Shown here: piece by piece, positions 36,236 through 46,138 of the stretch | Layout of the letters: the number at the start of each line of letters is the position of its first letter | Numbering within the stretch: the stretch's first letter is position 1 | The notes under the pieces: generated by a model | The model's input: only the letters and a program-made list of their open reading frames with translations | Databases searched by the model: none | What the model was told of the DNA's origin: nothing | Position numbers and translations under genes: made by a program | Assembly: GCA_937923405.1 (NCBI GenBank) | Contig: CALDUY010000005.1 | Location: forward strand, 124,001 to 188,000 | DNA: 64,000 bases | Reading direction: 5' to 3' | Source of the DNA: an uncultured Gemmataceae bacterium | Lineage (GTDB): Bacteria; Planctomycetota; Planctomycetia; Gemmatales; Gemmataceae

Positions 36236-37724
36236 CGAGCGTTTGTGGCAGGGTTTGCAGGAGCCGAGGCTGGAACAGCCCCAGGCGTGTTCGTCGCAAT
36301 ATGAAATCTTCAACACGACAGGCCATCTCCTGTTCGCGTTGAAAGACAACTTCCGCGCGAATGTCGGGTTCACTGTCGACAATCCGTTGGGCCAATTCCG
36401 GGTTTCGATGGAGCAAGCAGAGTAGCTCGCCGACTCGTTGGCCATAGCGTCGCACCAAATGCCGAGCCGTATCCACAGGAACAAGACTGCTGGCTCGATG
36501 GATGGCTTGTTGTTCAAAATCGGCCCAGACTCCCGAAGGGGTTCCTAAAAGTCGATAGATCCGAGTGCGACAAGGTTTCCAACGTCCCAGTCGCCGCATC
36601 ACTCGATCGACGATGGATTGCGCCATCGCTCGGTAGGTAGTATACTTCCCCCCTAAAACTGAAAGCATTCCAGTTGGCCCCTCGACGAGTTTCCATTCTC
36701 GCGAACGAGACGATGGGGCTCCGGGCCGAGCGCGAATCAACGGACGAACCCCGACCGTACTACCGAGAATCTCGTTTTCATTGGCCCCTACACGGAAATG
36801 ATGATTGAACCCCTCTAGAAGATAATCCCGATCCTCTTTGGTAACTATTAGCTCATCAGGAGAGTCGGTGCAGTCCGTGTCAGTCGTACCCAGCAGAGTT
36901 TTTCCTAACCAGGGAATGACAAAGAAGACCCGACCATCTCGTGGATGCAACAGCAGATAGGCATAGGAAAGTCCACGATCCGGCAATATCAGATGAACTC
37001 CTTTGGTGGGAGCTAGTTGAGTGCTCCCCTGCTCTCCCGCCCGTTGACGCACACGATCGGACCACGGACCAGTTGCGTTGACGATGACTTCGCCGTACAG
37101 ACGCAGAGATTGGTTGGTCAGATGATCGACAGCATGGATCGTCTGGCCTTCGACATGCTCGGCCTCGACGTAGTTACAGACGATCGCCCCGCGTTCGGCA
37201 GCGGTGGCGAGTACCGCCAGACACAACCGAGCATCGTCCATCTGAGCGTCAGAATACTCGGCTCCGCCCAGCAACTGTTCGTGCTTCAGTTGGGGGTGCG
37301 TTTCGACGATCCAACGCAGGGAGCGACCTCGGCTAGGCTGAAGATTGTCTCGCCCGGCGAGCAGATCATACAGAAGCAGGCCAGCACGATATTTCCAAGA
37401 AGGAATCCGAGAGTGGTTGGTGAACGGGATCAGGAATCGTAACGGCCAGACGAGATGTGGAGCGTTGTGCAGCAGTCGACGGCGTTCGGCGAGCGCCTCG
37501 TAGACTAAGCCGAACTGCCCCTGCTCCAGATAACGGATGCCGCCGTGGATTAATTTGGACGAAATACTGCTCGTTCCCGAGGCGAAATCTCCTTTTTCGA
37601 TCAGGGCCACCCGAAGACCGCGTAACACGGCATCCAGAGCAATGCCCGCTCCGGTGATTCCTCCACCGAGGAGGACCACGTCGAACCGTTGGCGATTCAG
37701 AGCCTCGGGTTGGCGACGCATCAC
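36177..37724 (-). CDS. glpD: Glycerol-3-phosphate dehydrogenase (FAD)
   Basis: 515-aa flavoprotein that oxidises glycerol-3-phosphate to dihydroxyacetone phosphate and feeds electrons to the quinone pool. FAD site [41 protein letters not shown], the [10 protein letters not shown] segment and [11 protein letters not shown] are typical of GlpD. Possible starts are GTG 37724 and ATG 37721; the ATG overlaps the rraA stop (TGATG), so it is translationally coupled to the RraA-like gene. It ends inside the convergent ParA-like gene (59-nt overlap). Fits the glycerol-facilitator gene at 21 kb. Confidence 0.92.
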   Translation of the reverse strand: MMRRQPEALNRQRFDVVLLGGGITGAGIALDAVLRGLRVALIEKGDFASGTSSISSKLIHGGIRYLEQGQFGLVYEALAERRRLLHNAPHLVWPLRFLIPFTNHSRIPSWKYRAGLLLYDLLAGRDNLQPSRGRSLRWIVETHPQLKHEQLLGGAEYSDAQMDDARLCLAVLATAAERGAIVCNYVEAEHVEGQTIHAVDHLTNQSLRLYGEVIVNATGPWSDRVRQRAGEQGSTQLAPTKGVHLILPDRGLSYAYLLLHPRDGRVFFVIPWLGKTLLGTTDTDCTDSPDELIVTKEDRDYLLEGFNHHFRVGANENEILGSTVGVRPLIRARPGAPSSRSREWKLVEGPTGMLSVLGGKYTTYRAMAQSIVDRVMRRLGRWKPCRTRIYRLLGTPSGVWADFEQQAIHRASSLVPVDTARHLVRRYGQRVGELLCLLHRNPELAQRIVDSEPDIRAEVVFQREQEMACRVEDFILRRTRLGLFQPRLLQTLPQTLVSSLEFPCVPTSASDDLAR

Positions 37725-38446
37725 TGTCTCTTCAATCGTTTGGCCAAGGCGTCAATCTGCCGTTTGCACTCTTGGCGTGCTTCCGCGTAGCCCTTGGGAG
37801 TGACGTTTCCTTGGCGTAGATAATTGAGTACCACGGCCTCGGCAGCGGCCAGTTCCGCGCAGGCTTGGGGCAGTTCCGAGGCGATTTCCAAAGGAATCGT
37901 CGTTACTCCGTTGCGGTCGCCATGCAATAGGTCGCCGGGATGAATCGTCACTCCGCCGACGTGGACGGGAACATGGATCGAGGGAATGTGGCAGTAGCCA
38001 TGCGCACAGATCGTGCTACTGGTGAAACAGGGAAAGTTCAAGGCTTCCACCTGATCCAGATCGCGTCCTGCGCCTGAGGTGATCAGACCGACCGCCCCAA
38101 ATGCCTGGTAGGTGGTACACATCACTTCGCCGAACGTGGCGGCAGCGGGCGGACTGTCGAGATCTTGAAAAACGACCACGGCAGGGCCGGGTAACTCCCT
38201 AAATCGAGCGACTTGTTCGTCCAGTCCGGCGTAGGCACTCCCCGAGCGTGGCGGCGAGGCGCTACGAAAGGTTGCTGTGCTTGCGAAGCCGACCATCGGC
38301 GGCAGTTTGGGGTAACAGGCAATGATCCGCGCATCCATGTAGCCAGCGGTGCGCGGATACAAATCATACAGCTCGACGACGTTACAGATCGTCGGAGTAT
38401 CGTACTTGCGTAACTCGTCGAGAAGACTTGGCAAAACTGTCGGCAT
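37721..38446 (-). CDS. RraA-family protein
   Basis: 241 aa. RraA/HMG-aldolase-like fold: [38 protein letters not shown] and the binding-pocket [24 protein letters not shown], where the family usually has D-x-D-G-V. Members act as RNase E inhibitors (RraA) or as 4-hydroxy-4-methyl-2-oxoglutarate/oxaloacetate lyases; the presence of the GD.. and DR.G residues fits an aldolase-type metal site better, but it is not certain. TGATG coupling to glpD suggests co-translation with a metabolic enzyme. Confidence 0.85.
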   Translation of the reverse strand: MPTVLPSLLDELRKYDTPTICNVVELYDLYPRTAGYMDARIIACYPKLPPMVGFASTATFRSASPPRSGSAYAGLDEQVARFRELPGPAVVVFQDLDSPPAAATFGEVMCTTYQAFGAVGLITSGAGRDLDQVEALNFPCFTSSTICAHGYCHIPSIHVPVHVGGVTIHPGDLLHGDRNGVTTIPLEIASELPQACAELAAAEAVVLNYLRQGNVTPKGYAEARQECKRQIDALAKRLKRQ

Positions 38447-38506
38447 CAGAGGATCCTTTTCGCAGGAGTTCTACCTACAATAAGAGTAAGGAGACGGGAG
38501 GGCGAG

Positions 38507-38857
38507 ATGTTCAATTTGGTGTTGGGAATACTCTGGCTGGCTGGTGCGCTCGCCATTTTCGGCTATGGCTTCGTCACCGGAGAATGGCCCTGGACGATTC
38601 GCGGACTGAACATCTCCGCGGGCTGGCTTTTTCTCCTTTTCGCCGCTTGGAACTTCGCTCGCTTTTATGCCCAACGGGCCTACCAACGAGAGCAAGAGTC
38701 GTTGCGGATCCAACATGAAGCACGGCTACGCTCCGCTCGCCAAGGGAGTCGCCCCCGAGAATATGATCCGACTTTCGACTTCTCCGAGAAGCCCGCGCCG
38801 CCGTCACCCCGTTTACCTTCTAAAACTGAGGGAACCGATCAGGAGGTTTCCTCTTGA
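38507..38857 (+). CDS. Small two-helix membrane protein
   Basis: 116 aa, unknown. Two hydrophobic helices (about 2-20 and 31-52), then a basic/polar tail rich in Arg, Ser and Pro. GGAGGG-like sequence (GGGAGGGCGAG) lies in front of the ATG at 38507. The gene sits between divergent rraA and the cytochrome-assembly operon and resembles no known family. Confidence 0.5.
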   Translation: MFNLVLGILWLAGALAIFGYGFVTGEWPWTIRGLNISAGWLFLLFAAWNFARFYAQRAYQREQESLRIQHEARLRSARQGSRPREYDPTFDFSEKPAPPSPRLPSKTEGTDQEVSS

Positions 38858-38953
38858 TTTGAGACGAACTGTCTGAGACAGTGTAAGGATCCTACCTTAA
38901 CGCCCACCTGTCCGCCCCCCTGCCGGCCACCCGAACCTTACAGGTTTGTCTGC

Positions 38954-39961
38954 ATGAATCGACCATACCTACTCTCACTCAGCCTACTCTTGATCGCGCT
39001 GGTGGTCACCGGTTGCGAACGAGACGAAATTCAAACCTACACTGTGCCGCGTAGCAGCGAGGAAGTCGGTTCCGGCAACACTCGGCTTCTGGTGGCCATT
39101 GTTCCGACGGGTGAAGACACATGGTTCTTCAAACTCGTGGGTCGGCACGACATTGTCGATCTGGTCGAACCGGCGTTTCAGGAGCTGGTTCGCTCGCTGA
39201 AACTCGATGGCAAAACGCTTACCTGGAAGGTGCCGGTCAACTGGAAAGAGGATCGCGACAATCCAGCTCGGGTAGCGACAATTCGCCCCGAGGGAGTCGA
39301 TCGTCTCGAAATCGCCGTGTCCAAACTGGGCGGCAAGCAGCCCCTCAAGCCGAACCTCGATCGTTGGCGGCGCATCGACTTGGGCCTCGGACCGATCAGC
39401 AACCGGTTAATTTCTAAGGTAACGACCGAGAAGAAAGTCGGCGACCTGTCCGTCACGTTGGTGGATATGCGCGGTCCTGGAGTGGCTCGGCCGGCCGCTG
39501 CGAAGATGCCGAAGATGCCCGATCAACCAGCTGGCGGCAATCGTGACAAATCGTTCGACTACAAGAAACCCGACAGTTGGACCGATGGAGGCAGTAACAA
39601 CATTGCCGCGGCGATCTTCAACGTGTCCCGTCAGGGCAAGTCGGCACGGGTTCTAGTCACCCCCATCCCAGGAAAAATGATGGGCGGTTTGCTGGAAAAC
39701 ATCAACCGTTGGAGAAGTGAAGTGGCCCTACCCCCGCTTTCCTCCGCACAGCTGTCGAAACTGAACCTTCGCGAGATCTCAGTCGGCAAGCAAACGGGAA
39801 AGTATCTCGATCTGATCGGCGAGAAGGAGCGATCCCTAGTCGTCTGGTTAGAAGCAGAAGGGAGTACCTGGTACTTCAAAATGCGCGGTCCCAAAGAAGT
39901 GGTTGAGCCGGAGCAACCCAACTTTGAAGCGTTTCTGAAATCCGTGTCGTTCCGCAAGTGA
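38954..39961 (+). CDS. Lipoprotein of unknown function, linked to resB-ccsA
   Basis: 335 aa. Signal peptide MNRPYLLSLSLLLIALVVTGC with the lipobox Cys at 21, so a lipoprotein. The mature part contains two similar halves, each with a TWFFKLVGRHDIV / TWYFKMRGPKEVV motif (about residues 57-75 and 299-315), which suggests an internal duplication of a beta-rich unit. Only 46 nt precede the resB start, so it is probably expressed with the cytochrome c assembly genes and acts in the periplasm. Confidence 0.65.
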   Translation: MNRPYLLSLSLLLIALVVTGCERDEIQTYTVPRSSEEVGSGNTRLLVAIVPTGEDTWFFKLVGRHDIVDLVEPAFQELVRSLKLDGKTLTWKVPVNWKEDRDNPARVATIRPEGVDRLEIAVSKLGGKQPLKPNLDRWRRIDLGLGPISNRLISKVTTEKKVGDLSVTLVDMRGPGVARPAAAKMPKMPDQPAGGNRDKSFDYKKPDSWTDGGSNNIAAAIFNVSRQGKSARVLVTPIPGKMMGGLLENINRWRSEVALPPLSSAQLSKLNLREISVGKQTGKYLDLIGEKERSLVVWLEAEGSTWYFKMRGPKEVVEPEQPNFEAFLKSVSFRK

Positions 39962-40007
39962 TGGTGACCGCTTGTACCAAGCGACGAACATAGTCGGAGT
40001 GCCGTCG

Positions 40008-41345
40008 ATGAGTCAGACTTCAATCCAACAATCTCCCAGCAGCTGGCCCGCGCTAGAGTTCGAGGGAGAACCGAGCGTTTCCTATCAAGGAGTGCCGTGG
40101 CTAGTGCGTTCGGTGCTTCAACCGCTGGCCTCGCTGAAATTGACCGTTTTTCTCTTCGTTTTGTCGCTGTTGCTGGTGTTTTTCGGCACAATGGCCCAGA
40201 TCGACAACGGCATCGGCACCGTGATGAAAGACTACTTTCGCTGGTGGTACGTTTGGGTGCCGGTCAATCTACTCTGGCAGTTCGGCCAGGTCTTTTTCGG
40301 GCTGCCGCATGATAAAACCCTGACCGGGTCGTTCCCCTTTCCTGGGGGTTGGACGCTGGGCACGCTGTTACTGCTGAACCTCATCGCGGCTCATCTGGTG
40401 CGCTTTAAGTTCACCTGGAAACGCTCAGGTATTCTCATCACCCATTTGGGCTTGATCATCCTGATGCTCGGCGAATTGCTGACTGGGTTGTTCGCAGTCG
40501 AAGCACGCATGGCCATTGCCGAGGGCGAAACCGCCATTTTCACCGACGTCAGCGACAAGGTCGAAATCGCCCTCATTACGCCCAACTCGGAAGACGCCTC
40601 GAAAGACGATGTCATAGTCATTCCCGATTCTCTGGTACGAACTCCCGGAAAGCTGATTCAGGATGACCGCTTGCCGTTCGATGTCAAAATCGATGAGTTC
40701 TCACGCAACTCTACACTGGTGGACATCACCCCAGAGCGCAAGACCGCTCCCAATCAGCGACGTGCCGCCGATGGTCGTGAATATGGGGTCGTAATGATCT
40801 CCGAAACTGCGGGAGTCGATCCCGAGGCCCGTGCCGACATGGCGGCCGCTCGTGTTTCGTTCTATCAGAAGGGTACCGACAAATTGGTCAAACAGTTGTT
40901 CCTCTCGTTTTGGTATTACCCTAATGCCGTCAATCGACTGTTGGAGTTCGATCCGCAGACCGTTAGCGATGGGACGAAAACCTACGAAGTCGAACTGCGG
41001 CCCAAGCGCGAGTACAAGGACTATGCGATCAAACTCAAGGAGTTCACGCACGAGAAGTTTCAAGGCACTTCCACGGCGAAGAACTTTCAGAGCTTGATCG
41101 ACTTCATCGACCCCGATGGCCAACGCCGCGAGGTCAAGATCTACATGAACAACCCCATGCGCTACGGCGGCGAGACGTTCTACCAGTCGGGATACTTTCC
41201 CGATAACTCGGGCACCATCCTGCAGGTGGTTCGCAATCCGGCTTGGCTGATGCCCTATCTGTCTTGCACGATGGTCACCTTGGGACTGTTGATTCACTTT
41301 GGCTTGAACCTGGTTACCTTCCTCAACCGGAGGGCCACGCTATGA
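40008..41345 (+). CDS. resB: Cytochrome c biogenesis protein ResB (system II)
   Basis: 445-aa membrane protein of the system II heme-delivery pair. Three helices near the N-terminus including SLKLTVFLFVLSLLLVFFGT, a large periplasmic domain with the conserved GGETFYQSGYFPDNSGT-type end, and a final helix. The ATG at 40008 (GGAG 8 nt upstream) is preferred over a TTG upstream. Translationally coupled to ccsA (ATGA). ResB and CcsA together carry heme across the membrane and ligate it to apocytochrome c. Confidence 0.85.
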   Translation: MSQTSIQQSPSSWPALEFEGEPSVSYQGVPWLVRSVLQPLASLKLTVFLFVLSLLLVFFGTMAQIDNGIGTVMKDYFRWWYVWVPVNLLWQFGQVFFGLPHDKTLTGSFPFPGGWTLGTLLLLNLIAAHLVRFKFTWKRSGILITHLGLIILMLGELLTGLFAVEARMAIAEGETAIFTDVSDKVEIALITPNSEDASKDDVIVIPDSLVRTPGKLIQDDRLPFDVKIDEFSRNSTLVDITPERKTAPNQRRAADGREYGVVMISETAGVDPEARADMAAARVSFYQKGTDKLVKQLFLSFWYYPNAVNRLLEFDPQTVSDGTKTYEVELRPKREYKDYAIKLKEFTHEKFQGTSTAKNFQSLIDFIDPDGQRREVKIYMNNPMRYGGETFYQSGYFPDNSGTILQVVRNPAWLMPYLSCTMVTLGLLIHFGLNLVTFLNRRATL

Positions 41346-43720
41346 ATAAGACTTCGCGAACCTTTGCCTGGTCCTTCGTTGCCATCACCGGACTGGGTGT
41401 TTTTGTCTACCTGATGCTCAGTTTGGTGGGCAAGAGACCAGATTCGGAGTTTAATCTCGACGAGTTTGGTCGTATTCCTGTACTGGATCATGGCCGGGTC
41501 AAGCCGATCGACACCCTGGCCCGTGTCAGCCTGATGATTCTCAGTGGCCGTCAGGAATACACCGATTCCCAGAAGAAGGATCGTCCTGCTACACAATGGC
41601 TGCTCGACGTGATGACCGCGTCGAACCGCAACAGCGAAAAGCAGACCAATCAAACTCCCATCGGCGGCGATTCACGTCTGGTGAAAGCCTATCGCCTGGA
41701 CCAACCTTTGGTACGTCAGCTTCTCGGCATGGAAGACGCGCCAGGGGAATTATTCAGTTTCCAAGAAATTTACGACAAAGCCGGACGAGAAGGAATTCAG
41801 CGGTTGATTCAGGAAGAAGAACGCTTGCATACAATGGATCGAGACAGTCTGCAGAAAGAAGAGTTGGCGATATTAGACTTCGCAACGCAGTTGCGAGTCC
41901 ACTTGCAATTCTCCCAATTCGAGACCTCACATCGCGTCTTTCGTATAGACAACGAGGAAGTGCTTGGACTGTTGGGGCTGAAAGCTCGCGAAGGATTTCG
42001 CTACGGGTTTGACGAGTTCCTTCCCCGTTTGGCAGACCTGGAGCGCGAAGCACGCCGCGCCGATGCTCTCATTCGCAACAAAGATCGCTCCGCCTCGGTT
42101 TATGATCACAAGGTCCGCGAGACCTTCCGTCACGTCGAGTTGTACATTGGCCTGGCTCGTGGCACTGCGGATACGCTGCATCTGATTGCCCCATCTAGCA
42201 AGTCAGATGAATGGAAGACACTCCCTGCCGCTCGCATGGCGTTACAGAGTGCCAACCGCGAAGACAAAACGGTCTTAGCAGCGCACACTCCGATGATCGC
42301 CTTCGAGGCCATGCTGTTTACCTACGCACGCAACGAACCAAAGGAGTTCAATCAGGTCGTCCAGCGGTATCACAAACTGCTGGCCGAGGTGTTGCCGGTG
42401 GAGACGAATACCGCTTCGACCGAGGCCAGTTTCAACGCCTTTGCTCCGTTCTATCGGTGTTCCATTTTGTACGTCATCATCTTCGTGGTGGCGGTGGTCT
42501 GGTGGCTGTGGCCCGATGTGGTCATCAATCGCTTTGCCTTCTGGTTGATGGTACTGACCTTGTGCCTACACACCTGGGCGCTGGGCCAGCGTATGTGGAT
42601 CCAGGGCCGCCCTCCAGTGACCAATCTTTATTCCTCGGCAGTTTTTATCGGCTGGGCATGCGTGGTCCTCTGTGTCTTTCTCGAATGGAAGTTTCGTAAC
42701 GGACTGGCCACAGCTGTTGCCGGCTTAACCGGCTTCGCCACCCTGCTGATCGCGCACTTCCTGGGCGGATCCGGCGACACACTAGAGATGATGCAGGCCG
42801 TCTTGGACACCAATTTCTGGCTGGCCACGCACGTCACGACAATCACGATCGGCTACTCGGCTACCTTCGTCGCCGGCATGTTCGGTTTGATCTTCCTAGT
42901 GATGATGCTCTCCACCAGTGTGATGAATTCGCTGAAGAACGGTGGAGCCATCTCCCTGGGCGGCGCGGTAGTTTTCTTCCTCGCTACCCTCGTCGCGACG
43001 ATGGTGTCGCTGACGCTGTCCGCTGCTGTACTGTTCGGCTTACGTTACCGAGCCACCCGCGATGCCACGATTAGCCCGACGCTGGCGCTGACGACAGGCG
43101 GGATTATCGCCCTGTCCAGCGTTGGTTTTGCGATCTACCTGCTTGTGCAACGACTTTCCCTGCGAGATGGTGCGCCGAAGCAGCTGCCCGCTGGTAGCGG
43201 ATTCCTCGAACGGTTGACGTTTACGGACCAGTCGCGAAAAGTTCTGACCTGGATGATGTATGGCACCGTCTGTTTCGCCATGCTGTTCAGTTTCGTGGGT
43301 ACAGTACTGGGCGGCATCTGGGCCGATCAATCGTGGGGTCGCTTCTGGGGTTGGGATCCCAAGGAGAATGGGGCCTTGCTCATCGTTCTCATCAACGCGC
43401 TGATTTTGCATGCTCGTTGGGGCGGCATGATCCGCGACCGTGGCATGGCAGTGCTAACCATCGTAGGTAACATGATTACCATGTGGTCGTGGTTCGGCAC
43501 CAATCAGCTGGGCATCGGCTTGCATGCCTATGGATTTAACAATGAACTCGTGCTGCTGTGCCGCTGGTTCTGGGTTAGCCAGTTAGTGGTAATCGCCTTC
43601 GCTGCCCTGCCCGTCCAAGCCTGGCGAAGTTATACGCCGCTGGTCACGGAGACCGCCTTGGATTCTGCTGCGAAGACAAAGTTAAAGGGCAAGCGTGGTG
43701 CAGGCATTCAACCTGCCTGA
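41342..43720 (+). CDS. ccsA: Cytochrome c biogenesis protein CcsA with long N-terminal extension (system II)
   Basis: 792 aa. The C-terminal half is a CcsA heme-handling protein with the tryptophan-rich signature WGRFWGWDPKENGALL and downstream His residues in GLHAYGFNNE. The first 380 residues form one N-terminal helix and a soluble, mostly helical region not found in the short bacterial CcsA, then at least eight membrane helices. ATG at 41342 overlaps the resB stop. A strong hairpin follows (43741-43787). System II rather than system I is therefore encoded here. The extension may carry out a ResB-related contact; its function is unknown. Confidence 0.88.
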   Translation: MNKTSRTFAWSFVAITGLGVFVYLMLSLVGKRPDSEFNLDEFGRIPVLDHGRVKPIDTLARVSLMILSGRQEYTDSQKKDRPATQWLLDVMTASNRNSEKQTNQTPIGGDSRLVKAYRLDQPLVRQLLGMEDAPGELFSFQEIYDKAGREGIQRLIQEEERLHTMDRDSLQKEELAILDFATQLRVHLQFSQFETSHRVFRIDNEEVLGLLGLKAREGFRYGFDEFLPRLADLEREARRADALIRNKDRSASVYDHKVRETFRHVELYIGLARGTADTLHLIAPSSKSDEWKTLPAARMALQSANREDKTVLAAHTPMIAFEAMLFTYARNEPKEFNQVVQRYHKLLAEVLPVETNTASTEASFNAFAPFYRCSILYVIIFVVAVVWWLWPDVVINRFAFWLMVLTLCLHTWALGQRMWIQGRPPVTNLYSSAVFIGWACVVLCVFLEWKFRNGLATAVAGLTGFATLLIAHFLGGSGDTLEMMQAVLDTNFWLATHVTTITIGYSATFVAGMFGLIFLVMMLSTSVMNSLKNGGAISLGGAVVFFLATLVATMVSLTLSAAVLFGLRYRATRDATISPTLALTTGGIIALSSVGFAIYLLVQRLSLRDGAPKQLPAGSGFLERLTFTDQSRKVLTWMMYGTVCFAMLFSFVGTVLGGIWADQSWGRFWGWDPKENGALLIVLINALILHARWGGMIRDRGMAVLTIVGNMITMWSWFGTNQLGIGLHAYGFNNELVLLCRWFWVSQLVVIAFAALPVQAWRSYTPLVTETALDSAAKTKLKGKRGAGIQPA

Positions 43721-43740
43721 ACGCCGATGAGCAGTTCGTG

Positions 43741-43787
43741 CAGTGGGAAGGAGGTGCGCTAAAAACGCGGCTCCTTCCCACTGTTTT
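43741..43787 (+). terminator. Intrinsic terminator after ccsA
   Basis: A perfect 13-bp stem (CAGTGGGAAGGAG and its complement CTCCTTCCCACTG) with a 17-nt loop, followed by TTTTGCTT. It lies 20 nt after the ccsA stop and ends the lipoprotein-resB-ccsA operon. Confidence 0.8.
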
Positions 43788-43862
43788 GCTTGCCAGAGAC
43801 TAGGTTCGTACCTATCTTCCCCCTCACATCCGATCCTTTTCCGGTTGTGAGGGAGTCTCTCC

Positions 43863-45008
43863 ATGCCATCTGACAAGAAAATTCGCGTCGCGATCATCGG
43901 CCTGGGCTTTGGGGCAGAATTCATTCCCATTTTTCAGGCCCATCCCAACGCCGAAATGTACGCGATTTGTCGCCGCAACAAGACTGAACTCGACAAAGTG
44001 GGGGACAAGTATGGCATCAAGGTTCGCTACACCGACTACAACGAACTGCTGAAGGATCCCAACATCGACGCGGTTCACATTAACTCCCCCATTCCCGACC
44101 ATGCGCCGCAGTCGATCGCCGCGCTGAAGGCCGGCAAGCACGTCGCCTGCACCGTGCCGATGGCCACGACCATTGACGAATGCAAACAGATCGTCGAACT
44201 GCAGCGTCAGACGGGCAAGGTTTACATGATGATGGAGACCGTCGTCTACGCACGCGAGTATCTCTTCGCGCGGGAGCTGTACGAAAAGGGCGAACTGGGC
44301 CGAATTCAATTTCTCCGAGGCTCTCACCAGCAAGACATGGACGGTTGGCCCGACTACTGGCCCGGCCTGCCTCCGATGCACTACGCGACTCACTGCGTCA
44401 GCCCGTGCCTGGCGATCCTCTCCAAACCAGGCCAACCTGCCCATGCGGAAAGCGTAGTTTGTCACGGCTCGGGACGGATTCGTGAGGAGTTGATCTCACG
44501 TTACAATAGCCCATTTGCCGTCGAAACTGCGACATTTAAGATCAAGAATTCAGACGTCGTGGCCGAGGTCACGCGGTCGTTGTTTGATGTGGCTCGTCAG
44601 TACCGGGAGAGCTTCGATGTGACCGGGTCGAAGAAGTCATTTGAGTGGCAACAGATCGAGAACGAAGACCCGGTCATTCACACCAAAAGCACTCCGAAAA
44701 AGCCTCTTCGCGAAGATCAGATTCCTCAGCGGGTCAAGGTGCCAGATTACGCCCACCTCTTGCCAGAACCGATCCGTCGCTTCACGATGCCGGCGGCCAT
44801 TCAGGACGCGGAACATTTGTCCTTCCTGCAAGGTGGCGGGCACGGCGGCAGCCATCCGCACCTGGCCCATAATTTCCTCATGGCCTGTCTAGGCGAACAA
44901 CCTGCCTTTCCAGATGCTCCAACGAGCGCCAACTGGACCATGGTCGGCATTTGCGCCCATGAATCCGCGATGAAGGGCGGCGAACGAGTGGTCATTCCCA
45001 CGTTTTGA
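43863..45008 (+). CDS. Gfo/Idh/MocA family oxidoreductase (2)
   Basis: 381 aa. Rossmann fold VAIIGLGFGAEFIPIF, AVHINSPIPDHAPQSIAAL and HVACTVPMATT, where the usual EKP lysine motif is replaced by TVP. The loss of that Lys argues for altered chemistry or a structural role. GGGAG precedes the ATG. Single gene between a terminator and a convergent HEAT lipoprotein gene. Substrate unknown, though planctomycetes carry many such genes for sugar and cyclitol oxidation. Confidence 0.82.
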   Translation: MPSDKKIRVAIIGLGFGAEFIPIFQAHPNAEMYAICRRNKTELDKVGDKYGIKVRYTDYNELLKDPNIDAVHINSPIPDHAPQSIAALKAGKHVACTVPMATTIDECKQIVELQRQTGKVYMMMETVVYAREYLFARELYEKGELGRIQFLRGSHQQDMDGWPDYWPGLPPMHYATHCVSPCLAILSKPGQPAHAESVVCHGSGRIREELISRYNSPFAVETATFKIKNSDVVAEVTRSLFDVARQYRESFDVTGSKKSFEWQQIENEDPVIHTKSTPKKPLREDQIPQRVKVPDYAHLLPEPIRRFTMPAAIQDAEHLSFLQGGGHGGSHPHLAHNFLMACLGEQPAFPDAPTSANWTMVGICAHESAMKGGERVVIPTF

Positions 45009-45087
45009 CGTTCCCCGCGACTGCCCCTGCGACGGCGATTCTGTCCGCCGGTTCGCCCAGAGCAACCGCTCCAAGCAAACCCACTTC

Positions 45088-45122
45088 AGGCAAGTAGGGC
45101 AGCAACCCTGCCCTGCTTGCCT
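45088..45122. terminator. Bidirectional hairpin between convergent genes
   Basis: A 14-bp stem (AGGCAAGTAGGGCA against TGCCCTGCTTGCCT, one G-T pair) with a 7-nt loop sits between the stop codons of the Gfo/Idh gene and the minus-strand HEAT lipoprotein gene. No T-run follows on either strand. Confidence 0.5.
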
Positions 45123-45150
45123 GGTTCGTTACTGGTTCTCGCCGCCGCGG

Positions 45151-45966
45151 TCAAAAGCCGACCAGTTCGAGGATTCGTTCGCCAAGGTTTGGCTGCTGAA
45201 ACATATTGGGATCGACTTTCACCGGATTCTCGAAATAGTCGGCCCAGATCTGGCCATCGGGAGGCAGTCGCTTCCCTGTAGTGGCGATCAACGATTCGTG
45301 GGCGTTGTTCCGCAGCGCATCGTCAAGATCCTTCTGCAGCACCTCGACGAGTGCCGCGGTCGCCTTTGGATCGGGATAATAGCGCAGGGCTTTGGCGGCA
45401 GTGATTCGTTCGCGGAGTTTCAGCTCGCGGTCCTGATCCGGTCCCTCGACGGGCGGTTCGCGTAACACCCGAATAAGCATCTCAGCAGCAGCAGGCTGTC
45501 GCGTTTCACCAAGTGCGGCTAATGCCTGGCAGCGTAGCACCGTCGCTTGTTCGGCGGTAAAGTTACCAGCCCGGTAGTAGGCTTCCTTCAGTCCTTCCAC
45601 CGCGCGAGGATCTTTGAACTTCCGCAGCGAGTCGATAGCAGCCAGTCGGCACCACATCTGAGCCTCGTGACTGGCGCTGTAATTGAGTACGGCGATAACC
45701 TGATCCTGTTCCTGTTGCGTGCCTCCATGCTGTAATGGTTCTTTCAAGCAGCGCAAGGCTCGTGCCCGGAGATTGCCATCCTGGCTGGTGCGAATCACCT
45801 CTAAGGGATTTTCTGGATCTTGAAACACCTCAAAATTCATTTTCTTCCAGTGGAAGTCGTCGAGGTTGCGGCAGCCGACCAGGGTGGAGAACGCCAGTAG
45901 CAGCAGGGCTAGTGTCAAGCCGCTCCCCAACCGACAGGCCAGACAAGTGGTGTCTTGTCGCGTCAC
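45151..45966 (-). CDS. HEAT-repeat lipoprotein
   Basis: 271 aa from the GTG at 45966, which has GGAGG 7 nt upstream; longer in-frame starts (TTG at 46026) lack a ribosome site. The N-terminus ends in LLLLAFSTLVGC with a lipobox Cys. Five or six helical pairs follow with HEAT/PBS-lyase style (VRCLKEPLQHG, DSLRKFKDPRAVEGLKEAYY, ALAALGETRQPAAAEMLIRVL, AKALRYYPDPKATAALVEVL). Such repeats bind proteins; the partner is unknown. Convergent with the Gfo/Idh gene, divergent from the DUF1294 gene. Confidence 0.75.
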   Translation of the reverse strand: MTRQDTTCLACRLGSGLTLALLLLAFSTLVGCRNLDDFHWKKMNFEVFQDPENPLEVIRTSQDGNLRARALRCLKEPLQHGGTQQEQDQVIAVLNYSASHEAQMWCRLAAIDSLRKFKDPRAVEGLKEAYYRAGNFTAEQATVLRCQALAALGETRQPAAAEMLIRVLREPPVEGPDQDRELKLRERITAAKALRYYPDPKATAALVEVLQKDLDDALRNNAHESLIATTGKRLPPDGQIWADYFENPVKVDPNMFQQPNLGERILELVGF

Positions 45967-46138
45967 CGCCGTCCTCCCCCTTTTACATACCCCGAACCCC
46001 GCTCCCTGCCCCGATGGGCACCTCAATGGAACAAGGGGACGTGATTGGCTCGCTCTGGTTGATCCAGTGAGACGGTGCTATATCTTCGACGAGTCGTCCC
46101 TACAAGAGCAAAAATTCTCTACAACGGAGAACGCCACC

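Noticed and set aside
38868..38882. ACTGTCTGAGACAGT palindrome as an operator
   Set aside because: The 6-bp stem is short and isolated, and it may equally be part of a weak terminator after the small membrane protein gene.
41243..41341. A 33-residue extension of CcsA that overlaps resB
   Set aside because: The ATGA junction at 41342 is a better start and the extension is just a second frame of resB.
45967..46138. Long open frame upstream of the DUF1294 protein
   Set aside because: It runs antisense to the start of the HEAT lipoprotein; the DUF1294 homology begins at the ATG at 46139.
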